Positions 12,301-23,026 of a stretch of DNA of 64,000 bases are shown piece after piece. Position 1 is the first letter of the stretch, and each line of letters starts with the position of its first letter. The notes beneath the pieces are model-generated. The model worked only from the letters and a program-made list of their open reading frames with translations, was not told the DNA's origin and made no database searches. Location of the stretch: positions 10,887,342 through 10,951,341 of the forward strand of contig NC_135549.1 of assembly GCF_964340395.1 (NCBI RefSeq). The letters run 5' to 3'. The stretch comes from Glandiceps talaboti (lineage: Eukaryota; Hemichordata; Enteropneusta; Spengelidae). Made by a program: the position numbers and the translations under genes.

Positions 12301-15300
12301 TTGATAGGGTACAAAGCATACTTTAATAATAGATCCAGCACTCTGGTCATAATAGCCGACATCACATCGTGGACGAACAAAACCTGTTACAATTACAGGG
12401 AAAGTAAACAAATGAATTGAATTAATAACTCTTGGCCCAGCATGTTGGAAAGACAGAGACTTGTATTACATTCCATCATTTGATAGGAACAGTGTTATAT
12501 ATTAATAGTTCACATTCATGAACAAATTTGAAGTTACCCTGGCAATTCATGTACATGCAAAGAGGCTATAAAACTGTTCTTATCAAACCATGAGATGTAA
12601 TACAACTCTCTGCTGTTCTATCATGATGTACATGCCAAGTGTTATTATCCAATTCATTTTGTTTACTTCCCTGTTTGTAACAGGTTCTGGTCATCCACAG
12701 TCTGATGTCTGTGATTGTACATGCTTGGAGATACTAGAATGTCAGTCTCGCTATCAATATATGTGATGTATATGTATAATGTTGTATGAAAAATATGAAA
12801 ACCAAATGAACACTGAAACATTTCAGTATTGCTGGATGCTGTATTGATCTGACTGAGCTCTGTGTTGGATGTTCATGTGCGTTCTAATCCTCTTGTTAAT
12901 ATGTAGTTAGACCTGCTAAACCGTGTAAAATGAAATCCCCAAATTCTTAAATTTGATTCAATCCAATTAAAAAACTGTCACTCTGTTACATCACTGCAAT
13001 ATTGATAGCTTTATACATGTAATGAATTTATACATGATGTATGTATTGACTGTTATATGTAAACGTGTACAAACAAAATAACGGCCTTAAAAGTTACAGG
13101 TGGCCATTCAGTCTGCTAGATGACTTGATTATATATGGAATAAACTTACCTTATGTACTGAGTCAGCCCCATCTTTGTGTTCCTTATGTTTGTTATGTTC
13201 CTTCTTATGTTTATCCTTTTCTTTGTGTTTATCTTTCTCCCTGTGTTTTTCCTTATGTTTTTCTTTGTGCTTGTCTTTCTTCTTCTTCTTAGCTTTATTA
13301 TCATGGTGGTATTTGTCATGTTTTGCAATACTGATTTTCTTTGGAGCTTCAGTGGTTGCAGTGGGAACTTTTGACACTGACTTAGGTTCTTGTGAAAGCT
13401 TTAACCCTGTGATTGTCATTTTTGTACCAGATAAGTCTTTGGTTTTAAATGTTAATTTACCTATTGGTGGTGGAACTGGTTTATCAAGTTCAGCCGCCGA
13501 CGACGGTGGTGGTGGTGCTTCCACAGCTTTCTTTTCGTTTGAGCTCTCTGGTTTTTTAACCTTCAGTTTTTTCTGCTTGTGTTTGTCTTTCTTGTCCCTC
13601 TTTTTATCTTTCTTTTTCAACTTGTCTTTGATCCTTATCTTAATAGTACCACCACCATCCTTCACAACAAGGGCAGGAATAGTTGGTTCTTTACTTTCAA
13701 ATATCTTTGGAGCAACTGTATCTTTTTTCTCTTTCCGTTCTTTATTTTTTTCTTTGACTTTGTTTTCCTCAGTCTTAACCTTGTCTTTTTTCTCTTTCTG
13801 TGGTTTTACTTTCACTTTCATTTTGTCTTTCACTTTCACTTTCACTTTATCTGACTTACCACTAGGAATATTAGACACTGTTGAAAGTTTCTTTTTCTTT
13901 AGTCCAAGTTTATCTTTTTTCTTAGTAGGTTTTTTAATCACCTTGGTTGGCACTTTGTTTTTACTAGGGGCTGGTTCATCATCACTAAATGCATAAGGGT
14001 CTGGTGATTTGGGTGGTTGAAGTTCTGCTTCTGCTTCCTGTTTTAATTTAGCTTTCAATTCCTCCTCATTAACCAGTCTTTGTGTTCTTAGAACGACAGC
14101 TTCAATGCTGTCATCACACCAGCGGGAATTCTCCTCACTTTCTGCCCTTTCTTTTTCTTTGTAAAGCTTGTCTGCCTCAGCTGCCTGCTGCCGTGCTCTC
14201 AAAACCACTGCATTTATAGAGGCTTCCATGCTTTCCTGTGTTGCCATCACCACATCAGTGTCACTTCCAATTTCTCCATTCACATTATTTTTATGTGGTG
14301 TTGATAACAAGCCTGTGAGTATTGGAGTTGGTGACACAGGAGTAGGTATTGAAGTATTCGATGATTGTCTACCTGGTGACTTGGATCGACTTGGGGATTT
14401 TTTATTTGATGTTTTCCCTACATCTGGAGATTTAGAAGTCCTTGATCCCTTTGGTGAACTTGTTTTGCTATGTGGTGATTTGGAAATTTTTTCACCACCC
14501 TTGGGTGATTTTGGTGACTTGGGTCTTGATTTTGATGCAGTGTGTGTCACTCCAGGTGGATGTGTCATTTTTTCATCTTTACCCTGGTCATTGTTCTTTT
14601 TAGCATCAGTTGCTGCTGCTATAGACTTTTGTTGTAAACCAGCTGGGAGTCTACTTTGTGGTGGAGTAGATGCCTCTGGAAGTTTACCTTCCCGTTTTGG
14701 CGTAATCACTCCCTGTGCTGTCATTGAGATAGCTGTCAATTCCTGTGGTGTGCCATCTTCATTGATACGTAACCTTTTACTTGAAGGTTCATCATGGTTC
14801 ACACCAATCCTTTCACGTTTCTCTCCTCGTATGGGTGTCCTTGGAGACAACTGGTTAGAATCCATGGTGATTGTATCCATAGTAACTGGATTGCTTGCTG
14901 TAGGTATGCCATCATGGTCATGAGACAGTGGTTCAAGGTGATCAATATCTGTGAAATCAAGGATAGGATACACAAATTATGATCAAGTAATAATGGAGAA
15001 TGAATCAAAATATACAAATGGATTAATCTGTGACTAGAGTTTTGCAAGATGACGCTTACTAAGTTAATAGTTATAGGAAAATCTTATTTCTACCATATCA
15101 AGGTATGAGGGGACAGTCTTTGTAAAAATGGTGAACCACAAATTAATATCAATAACTTTCCCCCCTGCAATGTGGCTGATTATGATCTACAAATGGGAAT
15201 ATCTGCTGGTATTTCGTTTTTTTTTTCTTTTAGAATGAGTCCTATTTTTACACTCTTGGCCTAGGGTCATTATCTTACCTTCAGAGAGATGAACTAAAGG

Positions 15301-16334
15301 TGGCATATGTTCTGGTATGTACGTCAACCTTTCCCTGTCTTCAGAGCTGCCAATCCTTGGATGTTGTAAGTTGTTATATTTTGGTAAAGGAAAGAGAGGG
15401 ATATCATGGGCAAATGGAATCTGTTCCACTGAGTTAGTATATTCTTCTATCTCACCCACATTGATACCCAGCTGTTGGAAAGCAAGGCTGAGGTCATCTA
15501 GGTTTGGTTCTGTTCTGTTATCTATACAGTCAATGTAGATAAAAAGAAATTATTAAAATAGAGTAGTTTGGTGCGAGTGAACTCAACCACGGACATCCTG
15601 TAAAAGTTGACAATATTGTTCAATTACATTGGGAGACTCAAATCTGACTAACACAAACAGAAGATTTCACATTGAACTGACATGAGATAAATGATTAATA
15701 CTTCAGTATGCAACTATGCATATATTTTGGAAATGGTGTTGGACGTTGGGGTACTGCCAAGACCAAATATCATTATTCTCAATACAATTACAATATTGAA
15801 AAAAAAAAAACATGAAAAGAAGCTGATTGAAGAGAATTTAAAGATTGCCTTGTTATGTTTATACAAATGTACACAGTGTTGTATAGGAGTAATAACTTAG
15901 AAGAATTCCAAGGGTTAATCTCTCAATAACATTCAAAACAAAATTACATTTTGACATTCCCTTTATAAATTATATGGCACATTCACTGATGCAGTAAACA
16001 AGAGTGTTTACATGATCATAGTATCTTTACATTATCTTGTCTTATCTAATAATATGATATAATATGTTACTGTTGGAATATGCTTCATTGGATGTGTACT
16101 ATGTATGATGCAAGGAAGTTCTCCTCAACTGGAAAATATCTAAAACTGCAACAACTAATTGAACTTACATTGCTCAGCATATGCGTGTGTTGTGTCTGCA
16201 ACCTTCTCTATGTACCGCTCTAGAATATCCGTTAACAAGTCGCATGGCGTAGTGTGCACGGCTTGCCAGCCCAGACTTTGACAAATCTGAGCGATAGCCA
16301 CCTTCAGAAGACTTCTAGTGAAACCTTCTGACAT
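9340..16334 (-). CDS. TAF3: TAF3, transcription initiation factor TFIID subunit 3
   Basis: TFIID subunit that pairs with TAF10 through its histone fold and reads H3K4me3 through its PHD finger. The seven coding exons, in transcript order, are 16169-16334, 15279-15521, 13150-14948, 12085-12197, 10229-11192, 9814-9914 and 9340-9469. All have GT-AG borders and matching phases, giving 3516 nt and 1171 aa (human about 929). Residues 1-80 form the bromo/histone-fold (BTP) domain, opening MSEGFTRSLLKVAIAQICQ. A conserved patch with YIPEHMPPL follows. Exon 3 encodes Ser/Pro phospho-type repeats (KSPK) and long Lys/Glu-rich tracts. Exon 5 is Pro-rich with a His-rich patch. The PHD finger begins at IWICPAC, has the C4HC3 ligands (C1105, C1108, C1120, C1123, H1128, C1131, C1146, C1149), and is followed by a Lys-rich tail. 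W1103, D1112 and M1117 align with the human H3K4me3-reading residues W868, D877 and M882. The start chosen aligns with the human N-terminus. Confidence 0.96.
9598..9704. repeat. 33-bp tandem repeat in the last TAF3 intron
   Basis: The phrase TAGCAGGTTGTATGTA recurs at 9598, 9631 and 9664, a 33-bp period with three copies. The copies also carry GTGAAGAATT. It lies inside the intron between the two PHD exons (9470-9813). Because the unit is a multiple of three it stays open as an ORF on both strands. Confidence 0.85.
11268..11366 (+). mobile_element. short hairpin-type dispersed element, family D, copy 1
   Basis: The head reads TAGTCTTGCTGCTAGAC and is followed by TGGGCTTTCTTCCAATACGA. The tail reads GCCCGAACATCTAGCT. 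Family members occur at 11700-11805 (opposite strand), 43095-43205 (opposite strand) and 61447-61577. It lies in the TAF3 intron 11193-12084. No coding capacity. Confidence 0.6.
11700..11805 (-). mobile_element. short hairpin-type dispersed element, family D, copy 2
   Basis: On the minus strand the head reads TAGTCTAGCTGCTTGACCTC and a TTTTTCCGATAC block follows. It is inverted relative to the copy at 11268. The outer flanks of the pair also match as an inverted repeat (GGTATACACC near 11270 against GTATACACC near 11799). The two copies may therefore be the ends of one element of about 540 bp (11268-11808). Confidence 0.55.
12198..13149. other. TAF3 intron without further recognised features
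   Basis: Intron between the Lys-rich exon and the 113-nt exon. Plain AT-rich sequence; I see no repeat, RNA gene or ORF that I would support. Confidence 0.5.
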
Positions 16335-16663
16335 TGTTTACTACATTTTCATTGGCAATTTGGCAGAAATCCTATTAAATTAATTGTAGTAAATAGTACA
16401 AAAACATCGGAGCCCTCCATTAGAGTGGTTTGCTTGTTTGGAAACACATTACTCAATTGTCACCTCTTTCAGTTTGTACATCTCAACTTACAATATTTGA
16501 TACCCTTCAAAGTCCATAAATTTCGTCTAGAATAAAAATCTCTGTGCTAAATTCGATAAAAAATTTGTTAAAAGACACACAGTATCAGTAAATTTATAAT
16601 TTAACACTAAAATGTGTGATATACTATATATTCCAAATGTTTTCCTGTACACGAGGTCGAGAC
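16335..16663. promoter_or_regulatory. divergent promoter region between TAF3 and TSR2
   Basis: The start codons of TAF3 (minus) and TSR2 (plus) are only 329 bp apart, so both 5' UTRs and both core promoters must fit here unless there are upstream non-coding exons. No TATA box stands out. The TSR2 start lies in a GCCGCCGCCATG context that resembles a YY1-type site at the start of translation. Shared control is inferred from spacing only. Confidence 0.7.
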
Positions 16664-19600
16664 ATGGCCGCCGCCATGTGTGAGTCGGTTTTCTACCATG
16701 GAGTCAAAAATGTTCTTGAAGGTTGGACTGTACTGCAGGTATCGTCATGATCAATACGAGATTTTATTTTGAAATCAGGTCTTATATTTCTTGATAGGTT
16801 TGAGACTTGCTAGACAAATAGGACAATGTTTAAAGTTATTGACTCGAAATCAAACGGTGCACCAGATGATTGACATCAGTAAAGTCACAGATCCTACCCA
16901 CTGTTGTATTTCATACCAACTTCTGTACACCACTTATATGTTTTTGTGTTTTCGGATTGACGTGACATGACATTATAAATTTGTATTTGATAGCTGTGTA
17001 TAACCCCCCCCCCCCCCGTGCAGCAGTGTGAATCAAGCGCGCCCTCACAGGCCATCTTGTTAAGACACAATACTGGCTTTTTGTGTGTAGTATTTAGAAT
17101 GTATACACGTATAAATACTGGATCTGAACCGAAAATGATGTCATATTATCCAACTTACCATTTCAACACAGTGTGTAAATAAAATAGTAATATTATTGTA
17201 CACTGTTGAAACTGTGAAAGTACATGCTACATTCCTAGTACAACTAATTATTTCATTATAACATGCCAGCTGTTTTGGTGAGATTACATATTGAAATTGT
17301 GCAGTTTAAAGTAAATATATGTGAAGTTCGATTTTACATTTGTGTAGAGTCACAATTACAGCATTACATTTTATATTATCATTTTGAATATTCAATTTTC
17401 AGATGAAATATTTTGTCACACTTATTCAGTTAGATATGTATACAACAATTGACACATCATAATATAGGAAATAGAGAAAGATCTCATGTTGAATTATCTT
17501 TTGGTATTACAGATCAAATTTGATTGACATTCTTTCCTTTTTTCTGTTATGTGTAGCTGGCAGTGCAGCATGGATTTGGAGGTCAGCACAGTGAGGAAAA
17601 GGCGAGATGGTTTGTTGGTGCAATTGAGCAATGGTTTCTAGAAAACAGTAAGTCATCTAAGCTCACCTATTGACATTTGACAAAACAGTGATTTTCACTA
17701 CAACTCCAATTCTTGCAACTACCCGGTAGACAAATGGAAATTCTTATCTGCCATATTGTGCTTCTGGATATACGTAAATATTTTTTGCAGTCAACGTATC
17801 ATTGACATTTGCAACAGCTTACCAGAAAGGGTTATTATTACTAGTACTACATCATTTTAAGGCGCGTATTGATAACGACCTCAGAATGATAAGGGGTCTT
17901 TAAAGTCTCAGTGGCTTCCTACCCCACATAAATTCCCCTTAAATTCATGGTAATTCTTTGAAAGTTTAGCTGTGTGTAAATTGTGCAGCTAAAATAAGGA
18001 TTACATTTGAAAAAAAATGTGGGTCAGCATTGCAGCAGTACATATCCCTTGATTTGAGGTCCAACACTGAAATATCAATATATGAAAATCACATCAATTT
18101 AGCTATATCTACTGACATTTATTTTCTAATGTACCAAAAAGAATTGCTTTTCATTATACAATGATTTGATGAATCAGAAATCAGATTTTGAAACTGGATT
18201 TACATCATTCCTCATTAGACTTTTATTGTCAGCGTTTGTGTATTCTTTCTGTTGGCACCGTTTGAGTTCTTGCAAGGTGTACGTCAGATGTTATTGACAA
18301 TGATTAAATAATCAATTAAACTTATTTCTCAATTTGACCTCTAGGTAATATAGAGCCTTACGAAGTGGAAGAGTTTTTAGCTAATATTTTAGATCATGAA
18401 TTTGATACAATTGCTGATGATGGAAGTCTACCTCAAGTAAGTATTAAGGGATTTCTCAAAGTTTTCAAACAGGAAATATACTTTTACTAAATCCTTTACA
18501 GATTCATAGAAAGCTGTATGTGAATTTTTATGAACATTGATTTATGTAGGAACTGTACAAATACATTACTGGTTAGAATTTATATAATTTTAAGTTCGAT
18601 CAGATGTTCTTCATACATTGTACGTACAATAACAAACATTTTACACATTTATCCATTTTTTGTCATTTATTGAGTTACAAACAAGGACTTGGCATATGTT
18701 GTTTCACATTGATTTTTCAAGTATGATGCCATGATAGAATTGTTTTATAGATTAAAAATCCAAAATAAATACTCAATCCTCATCCCACTTTAAACACTTA
18801 CATTTCTGTACAAATTCACAGCCATAAATGTATGGTAATGTAATCGTCATATCTGATATCTTTTTAGAGATTAAAAAAAATTATCTCCAGCTATCATTTT
18901 TTTTATTTGTTGATTGTTTATCATTTCCTGTAGATTTCACAAGTTATTTGTCAATACTTTCTTCTGTGCCAAGACGGGAGAGAGACTGAAGTGTTAGCCA
19001 AAATACAGCAAACTAGAAAACCACAGTTATCAGCTTGTCAACAGATGCAACAAGATAGTGATGAGGTGTGTGAAAAAAATGGCATAATAATTATGTGATC
19101 TCTCTATTACATATTGTCAGTAGTTTTCAGCTGAAATTGTCATGTATCAAACAAGTGTGTTTTGAATAGCAGTGTTTTTGTTAAGGGCGGTAAGTAGGTA
19201 AAATCTACCTGAGCTCCCATGTCATTTTGCCATTGTTCCTTACCAAAATTATGATACAATGTATTGGAAACTGTGCCAGTTTTACCACATTCCCCCTTTC
19301 TGTTACCGGGGTTCCCTAACCGTAGCAAACACACTGTAATAGTATCCGCTACCATGATGCACCATATTCCATATCCTGAGTTGTTGTTAAAGTTATTCTG
19401 TGTCATCATCAAACAATAGAAAACAGTTTTGTTACGAGCAAACAAACCCAAAAGCACCAATTATTAATTTCACCAAACAAGGCACTACAACTTTAAGGAA
19501 AATATGCATGGTGTACCAATGCATCAACATACAGTAATACCAGAGTCGTAGAACTTCTAATGTACTTTATTTAATACAATACAGTGTTTTATTTAAGGGC

Positions 19601-20335
19601 GGTAAGTAGGTAAAATCGACCGGGGTTCCCACATCATTTTACCGGTGTTCCCCACCAAAATTATGATACATTGCATGGGAAGCACTACCAGTTTTACCTC
19701 TTTCCCCCTTTCTGTTACCGGGGTTCCCAAACCTTAGCAAAAACACTGCAATACCTGAATATTTTCTGTTCCACCAGGAAATGACAGACAGTATTGAAGA
19801 TGTCAATCAACATAATACAATGGCAAGACTTGATGGAATGGACCTCAATACACAAGTCAATGGTGAAATTAGTCCAGCTAAGCATGGTAAGAAATATGTT
19901 GAATTTTTCATCACTTATGTTATAGCCATTCATTTTGTGGCATATGTACTATTTCACCTTATAGATGTCAATTTTAAGTGATAAATTCTTATCTGTGTCA
20001 TTATATGCAAGTCAGGTTAGATAATTTACAGGATTTGACTTCCATAGGAAAACTCCATCTAATGTCAAACATAAAAAACATCAAATAAGGGGACATTATG
20101 AATTGGAGCAAAATTAATGTTGTGAATTCTAAAACAATTTAATTTTTACCTACAAAAGCACTACTCAGTAAAGTTTCATCAGCAAGTCTTGGGTAGGGTT
20201 CAGCAGGGTAGAGCATTTAATTAGATATTTACAGCCTGTCTTAACTTTTACTTCCCAGAAACAAAAGATTCAATGGAAACCAATGATACAGAGGAAGATG
20301 ATGGCTGGACTGTTGTTAAATCTAAGAAAAGATAA
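16664..20335 (+). CDS. TSR2: TSR2, pre-rRNA-processing protein and eS26 escortin
   Basis: TSR2 binds newly made ribosomal protein eS26 (RPS26) and delivers it to pre-40S particles. Exons are 16664-16738, 17557-17647, 18345-18436, 18934-19065, 19778-19886 and 20259-20335, all with GT-AG borders and matching phases. The total is 576 nt and 191 aa, the same length as I recall for human TSR2. The WGG/TSR2 domain is clear near residues 18-80: GWTVLQLAVQHGFGG, then EEKARWFVGAIEQWF, then the acidic partner-binding segment EPYEVEEFLANIL and FDTIADDGSLPQ. The C-terminus has the typical acidic stretch followed by DDGWTVVKSKKR. The first ATG (16664) is used; a second ATG four codons later (residue 5) is possible. 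AATAAA at 20871-20876 is a likely poly(A) signal. Intron 4 contains two copies of a short transposon. Confidence 0.96.
17004..17019. repeat. poly-C run in TSR2 intron 1
   Basis: A run of about 15 C in otherwise AT-rich intron DNA. The rest of intron 1 (16739-17556), intron 2 (17648-18344) and intron 3 (18437-18933) shows nothing else I would annotate. Confidence 0.8.
19169..19335. mobile_element. short TIR element, family A, copy 2
   Basis: About 167 bp in TSR2 intron 4. It starts CAGTGTTTTTGTTAAGGGCG and ends TAGCAAACACACTG, an inverted pair. Flanks read GAATAG on the left and TAATAG on the right, a possible 5-6 bp target duplication. The body is nearly the same as the copy at 19581-19749. 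Confidence 0.8.
19581..19749. mobile_element. short TIR element, family A, copy 3, beside a splice acceptor
   Basis: About 169 bp, starting CAGTGTTTTATTTAAGGGCG and ending CTTAGCAAAAACACTG. The five bases CAATA lie directly outside both ends, which looks like a target-site duplication. The right end is about 28 bp before TSR2 exon 5 (19778). Confidence 0.85.
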
Positions 20336-23026
20336 CATTTACTATCACATTGGATCACCAAAATCAGACTTTTGTGAACTGAAATGACCTTTATACCACC
20401 ACTACATAAGGCTGTGCTACGTTGAAAACTAAAATGGTGCTTCTGGTAATGTTTGACAGGGTTTATACACTGCAGTCTATTGAGTATTTACTACTAAATA
20501 TATTTGACCAGTCATTTCATTTAAGGAGAAAGGCTATTTTGTAGAAATGTAGATGGTCAGTGTGTGACAGAAACTATCCTGGTGAACTCAAGTCAACAAT
20601 GGAGCCATACGCATACCAAAAGTGACAATTGGTATTTAGTCTTAGTTGGCTTTGTCTTACCTTTATCACAAATGGTATAGTAAACCTAAACACATTGAAA
20701 CATCTGGTAAGTCAGGTGGCCTCAACAGAAGTGGTTGTAATGTTTTAAATATTTACTTGTGTTTCTTTGACAAGTAATTTATTTATTTACAGAAAATGTA
20801 ATTTACTCTGACAGAGAAATCTTAGAAAACTGCATGGAAGTTAGAAATGCATGCATGCCAGATGTTATAGAATAAATCATGAAAGTAACCCAATGGTGGA
20901 CTATTTTTTTTTGCTATTTTTTGTCTCGCTATGCTTTACAATCTGTAATTGCTAATATGATATGATTTCATAGTAATTTCAAGACTTTTCTTCAATTCCT
21001 CAGTTTTATAGTAATGTAAACATTCTTAGACATAAAACTTTTATTCCAAACCCAATTTCTTGTCTGTAGTCACTTCTGGTAAAGTTTTGTCATAAATTCA
21101 TCTGGTAGGTTTATAAACCTTGGTAATATAGATGCCTGGGAAGGCTAGATAGCATAGCAATATTTGTCATTGCCTCCAGGAATACAAAGGGCTTTGATAC
21201 AACCTTAGCCAAGGAGTAACTACAGGCTTATAAGTGTATCTCAGCAAATGGAGAAGTCAAATCTTGAGTTTGATGTAAAAATATATCAACGTGTTTCTGT
21301 TGTGTCTGGCATGCTAACAAACTTTTCAGACTGCATGTATTTGAAGAAAACAATGACAGAACACACACAATGTACAACATTGATATAAATAGTTTATTTG
21401 CATTTTGCAATATAAGGTTTATGGTAGAAAAACGAATGATAAAACCATTGTACATGTTATCTTACTCAAAACTTTCTCATTTACAGTGCAAATATTTCAT
21501 CAGGGATGCACATAAATCTACTGGATTATACGGAGATGCTATGTTTCAATTGTCTTAACTGCTTAAATCACCACAATGATTTGACTATAAATGTGACAAC
21601 GATAGACTGTCCACTGACGCTTGATTAACAAAACATCTTCAAATCATGAAATGACTATCTGGTGCAACTATGTACACTCCTCATATGATAGCCTTCTTTA
21701 TTGAAACGTGATTACATAAAATTACTTTAGTTGCCTCTCTCCTAATGCAGTACATAGCACAAGATGAGTTTTTGCATATTTGGCATGGTGTAAAAAGACA
21801 TACTGCATACACCTGTTGAACAAAGCGATTCAGTAGCAGAAATGCAAAATTTGCAGACAGTTGCACACACGTTTTTCAACTTCTACAACTGTGAACTTTG
21901 AATAATGATCATGCAATGGGAAATGCTTATCTTGTCAACATTGGTGATAACAGGGTAGGGACAATAGGGAGCCTGAAAAAGACAAACTCCTTGCCAAGAA
22001 TGTATGTGTCCATGTCACACTTTTGAACAAAATCTACTACAAGGGATAATCGCACAATGTCGCACAAGCTCAATAAGCAAACATCGTTCATTTAGGACTA
22101 AACCCCCTTCCCCTAAATGAACATTCGCAAATATAACATCACACGTTCATATATGATGTAAACCATGATACAAAATGTCACACCACTATGATCGGTGCAA
22201 TTTAAAAAACACGGTAAACATGAATTTCCAACCTTATGAACCTGTTTACTGAGATGATAGTAAACACATCAAAATACTACCATAAACTCAGCACTGTATA
22301 TCACATTAGAAGTAAATTTCTATCAACTTATCAACATCTCAGTAGTAAATACAGAAGCTGTTATCATTGAAGGCATGAAAGTTTTCGAAATTTGGTTAGA
22401 AGTGCAAAAGTCTGGTTCAGCAATTGCAATGACACCACAACCCCTCCTCCCTAAATGAACGAAGTTCACTTATTGAGCTTGTGTGACCCTGTGCGATCAT
22501 CCCTAATATATCACTTGTCAAATGCTATAAATAAGCACCTGTTATTATTACACTATCAAACTCTGTATTTCATGACAGCATTCTTTAAAACCTGCTCAAA
22601 AAAAGCTCAAGTTAATAGAAAAAAATGTTCTCACATAGAATAACATAACACATAACCTAGCATTATGTTTTCCTATGTTCAACCATAGCACAAATGTGAA
22701 GTAACATAAGGGGGCCTTGTCATCACCCTTCTTCAAGTTGTTGTGGTATTGAGCCATGAATCAAGACTATTCCAGGCTGAACTTCACAAAACTATGGGAG
22801 AGTTACATAGTTATACTCAGTGCTTGCCCAGTTCAAGAAGTTTGAAGACATTTTGTATGTATTATTCCTATGTCACAGTTAATGACACAGGCACACTACA
22901 ATTCTGTGGTGCATAATGGCTATAGAATAACCCTGTAATGTCATTGGTACACTTGGTGTACAGCCTTCCATTCATGTGGTGTTTCTATATACATTGTCTA
23001 TGTACACGGTTGATGAAAGCTGACTT
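20336..23026. other. convergent 3' region between TSR2 and UBA3
   Basis: Contains the TSR2 3' UTR (to about 20890) and the UBA3 3' UTR from the opposite strand. Candidate UBA3 poly(A) signals are TTTATT on the plus strand (AATAAA on the minus strand) at 21697-21702 and 21393-21398. No closer canonical one was seen, so the UBA3 3' UTR would be 1.3-1.6 kb and would include the family B element at 22041-22504. No coding exon is supported. Confidence 0.5.
22041..22504. mobile_element. MITE-like element, family B, copy 2
   Basis: About 464 bp, inverted relative to the copy at 4781-5207. The left end reads AGGGATAATCGCACAATG; the reverse complement of the right end reads AGGGATGATCGCACAGGG. Interior blocks (GGCATGAAAGTTTTC, TTTGGTTAGAAGTGCA, TTCAGCAATTGCA) match the first copy on the other strand. 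No ORF. It probably lies within the UBA3 3' UTR. Confidence 0.8.

Noticed and set aside
13175-13996. 273-codon plus-strand Phe/Ser/Leu-rich ORF
   Set aside because: It is antisense to the Lys/Glu-rich TAF3 exon; AAG/GAA codons read backwards give open Phe/Leu/Ser frames.
14168-14923. 251-codon plus-strand ORF
   Set aside because: Antisense of the same TAF3 exon, with no family resemblance.
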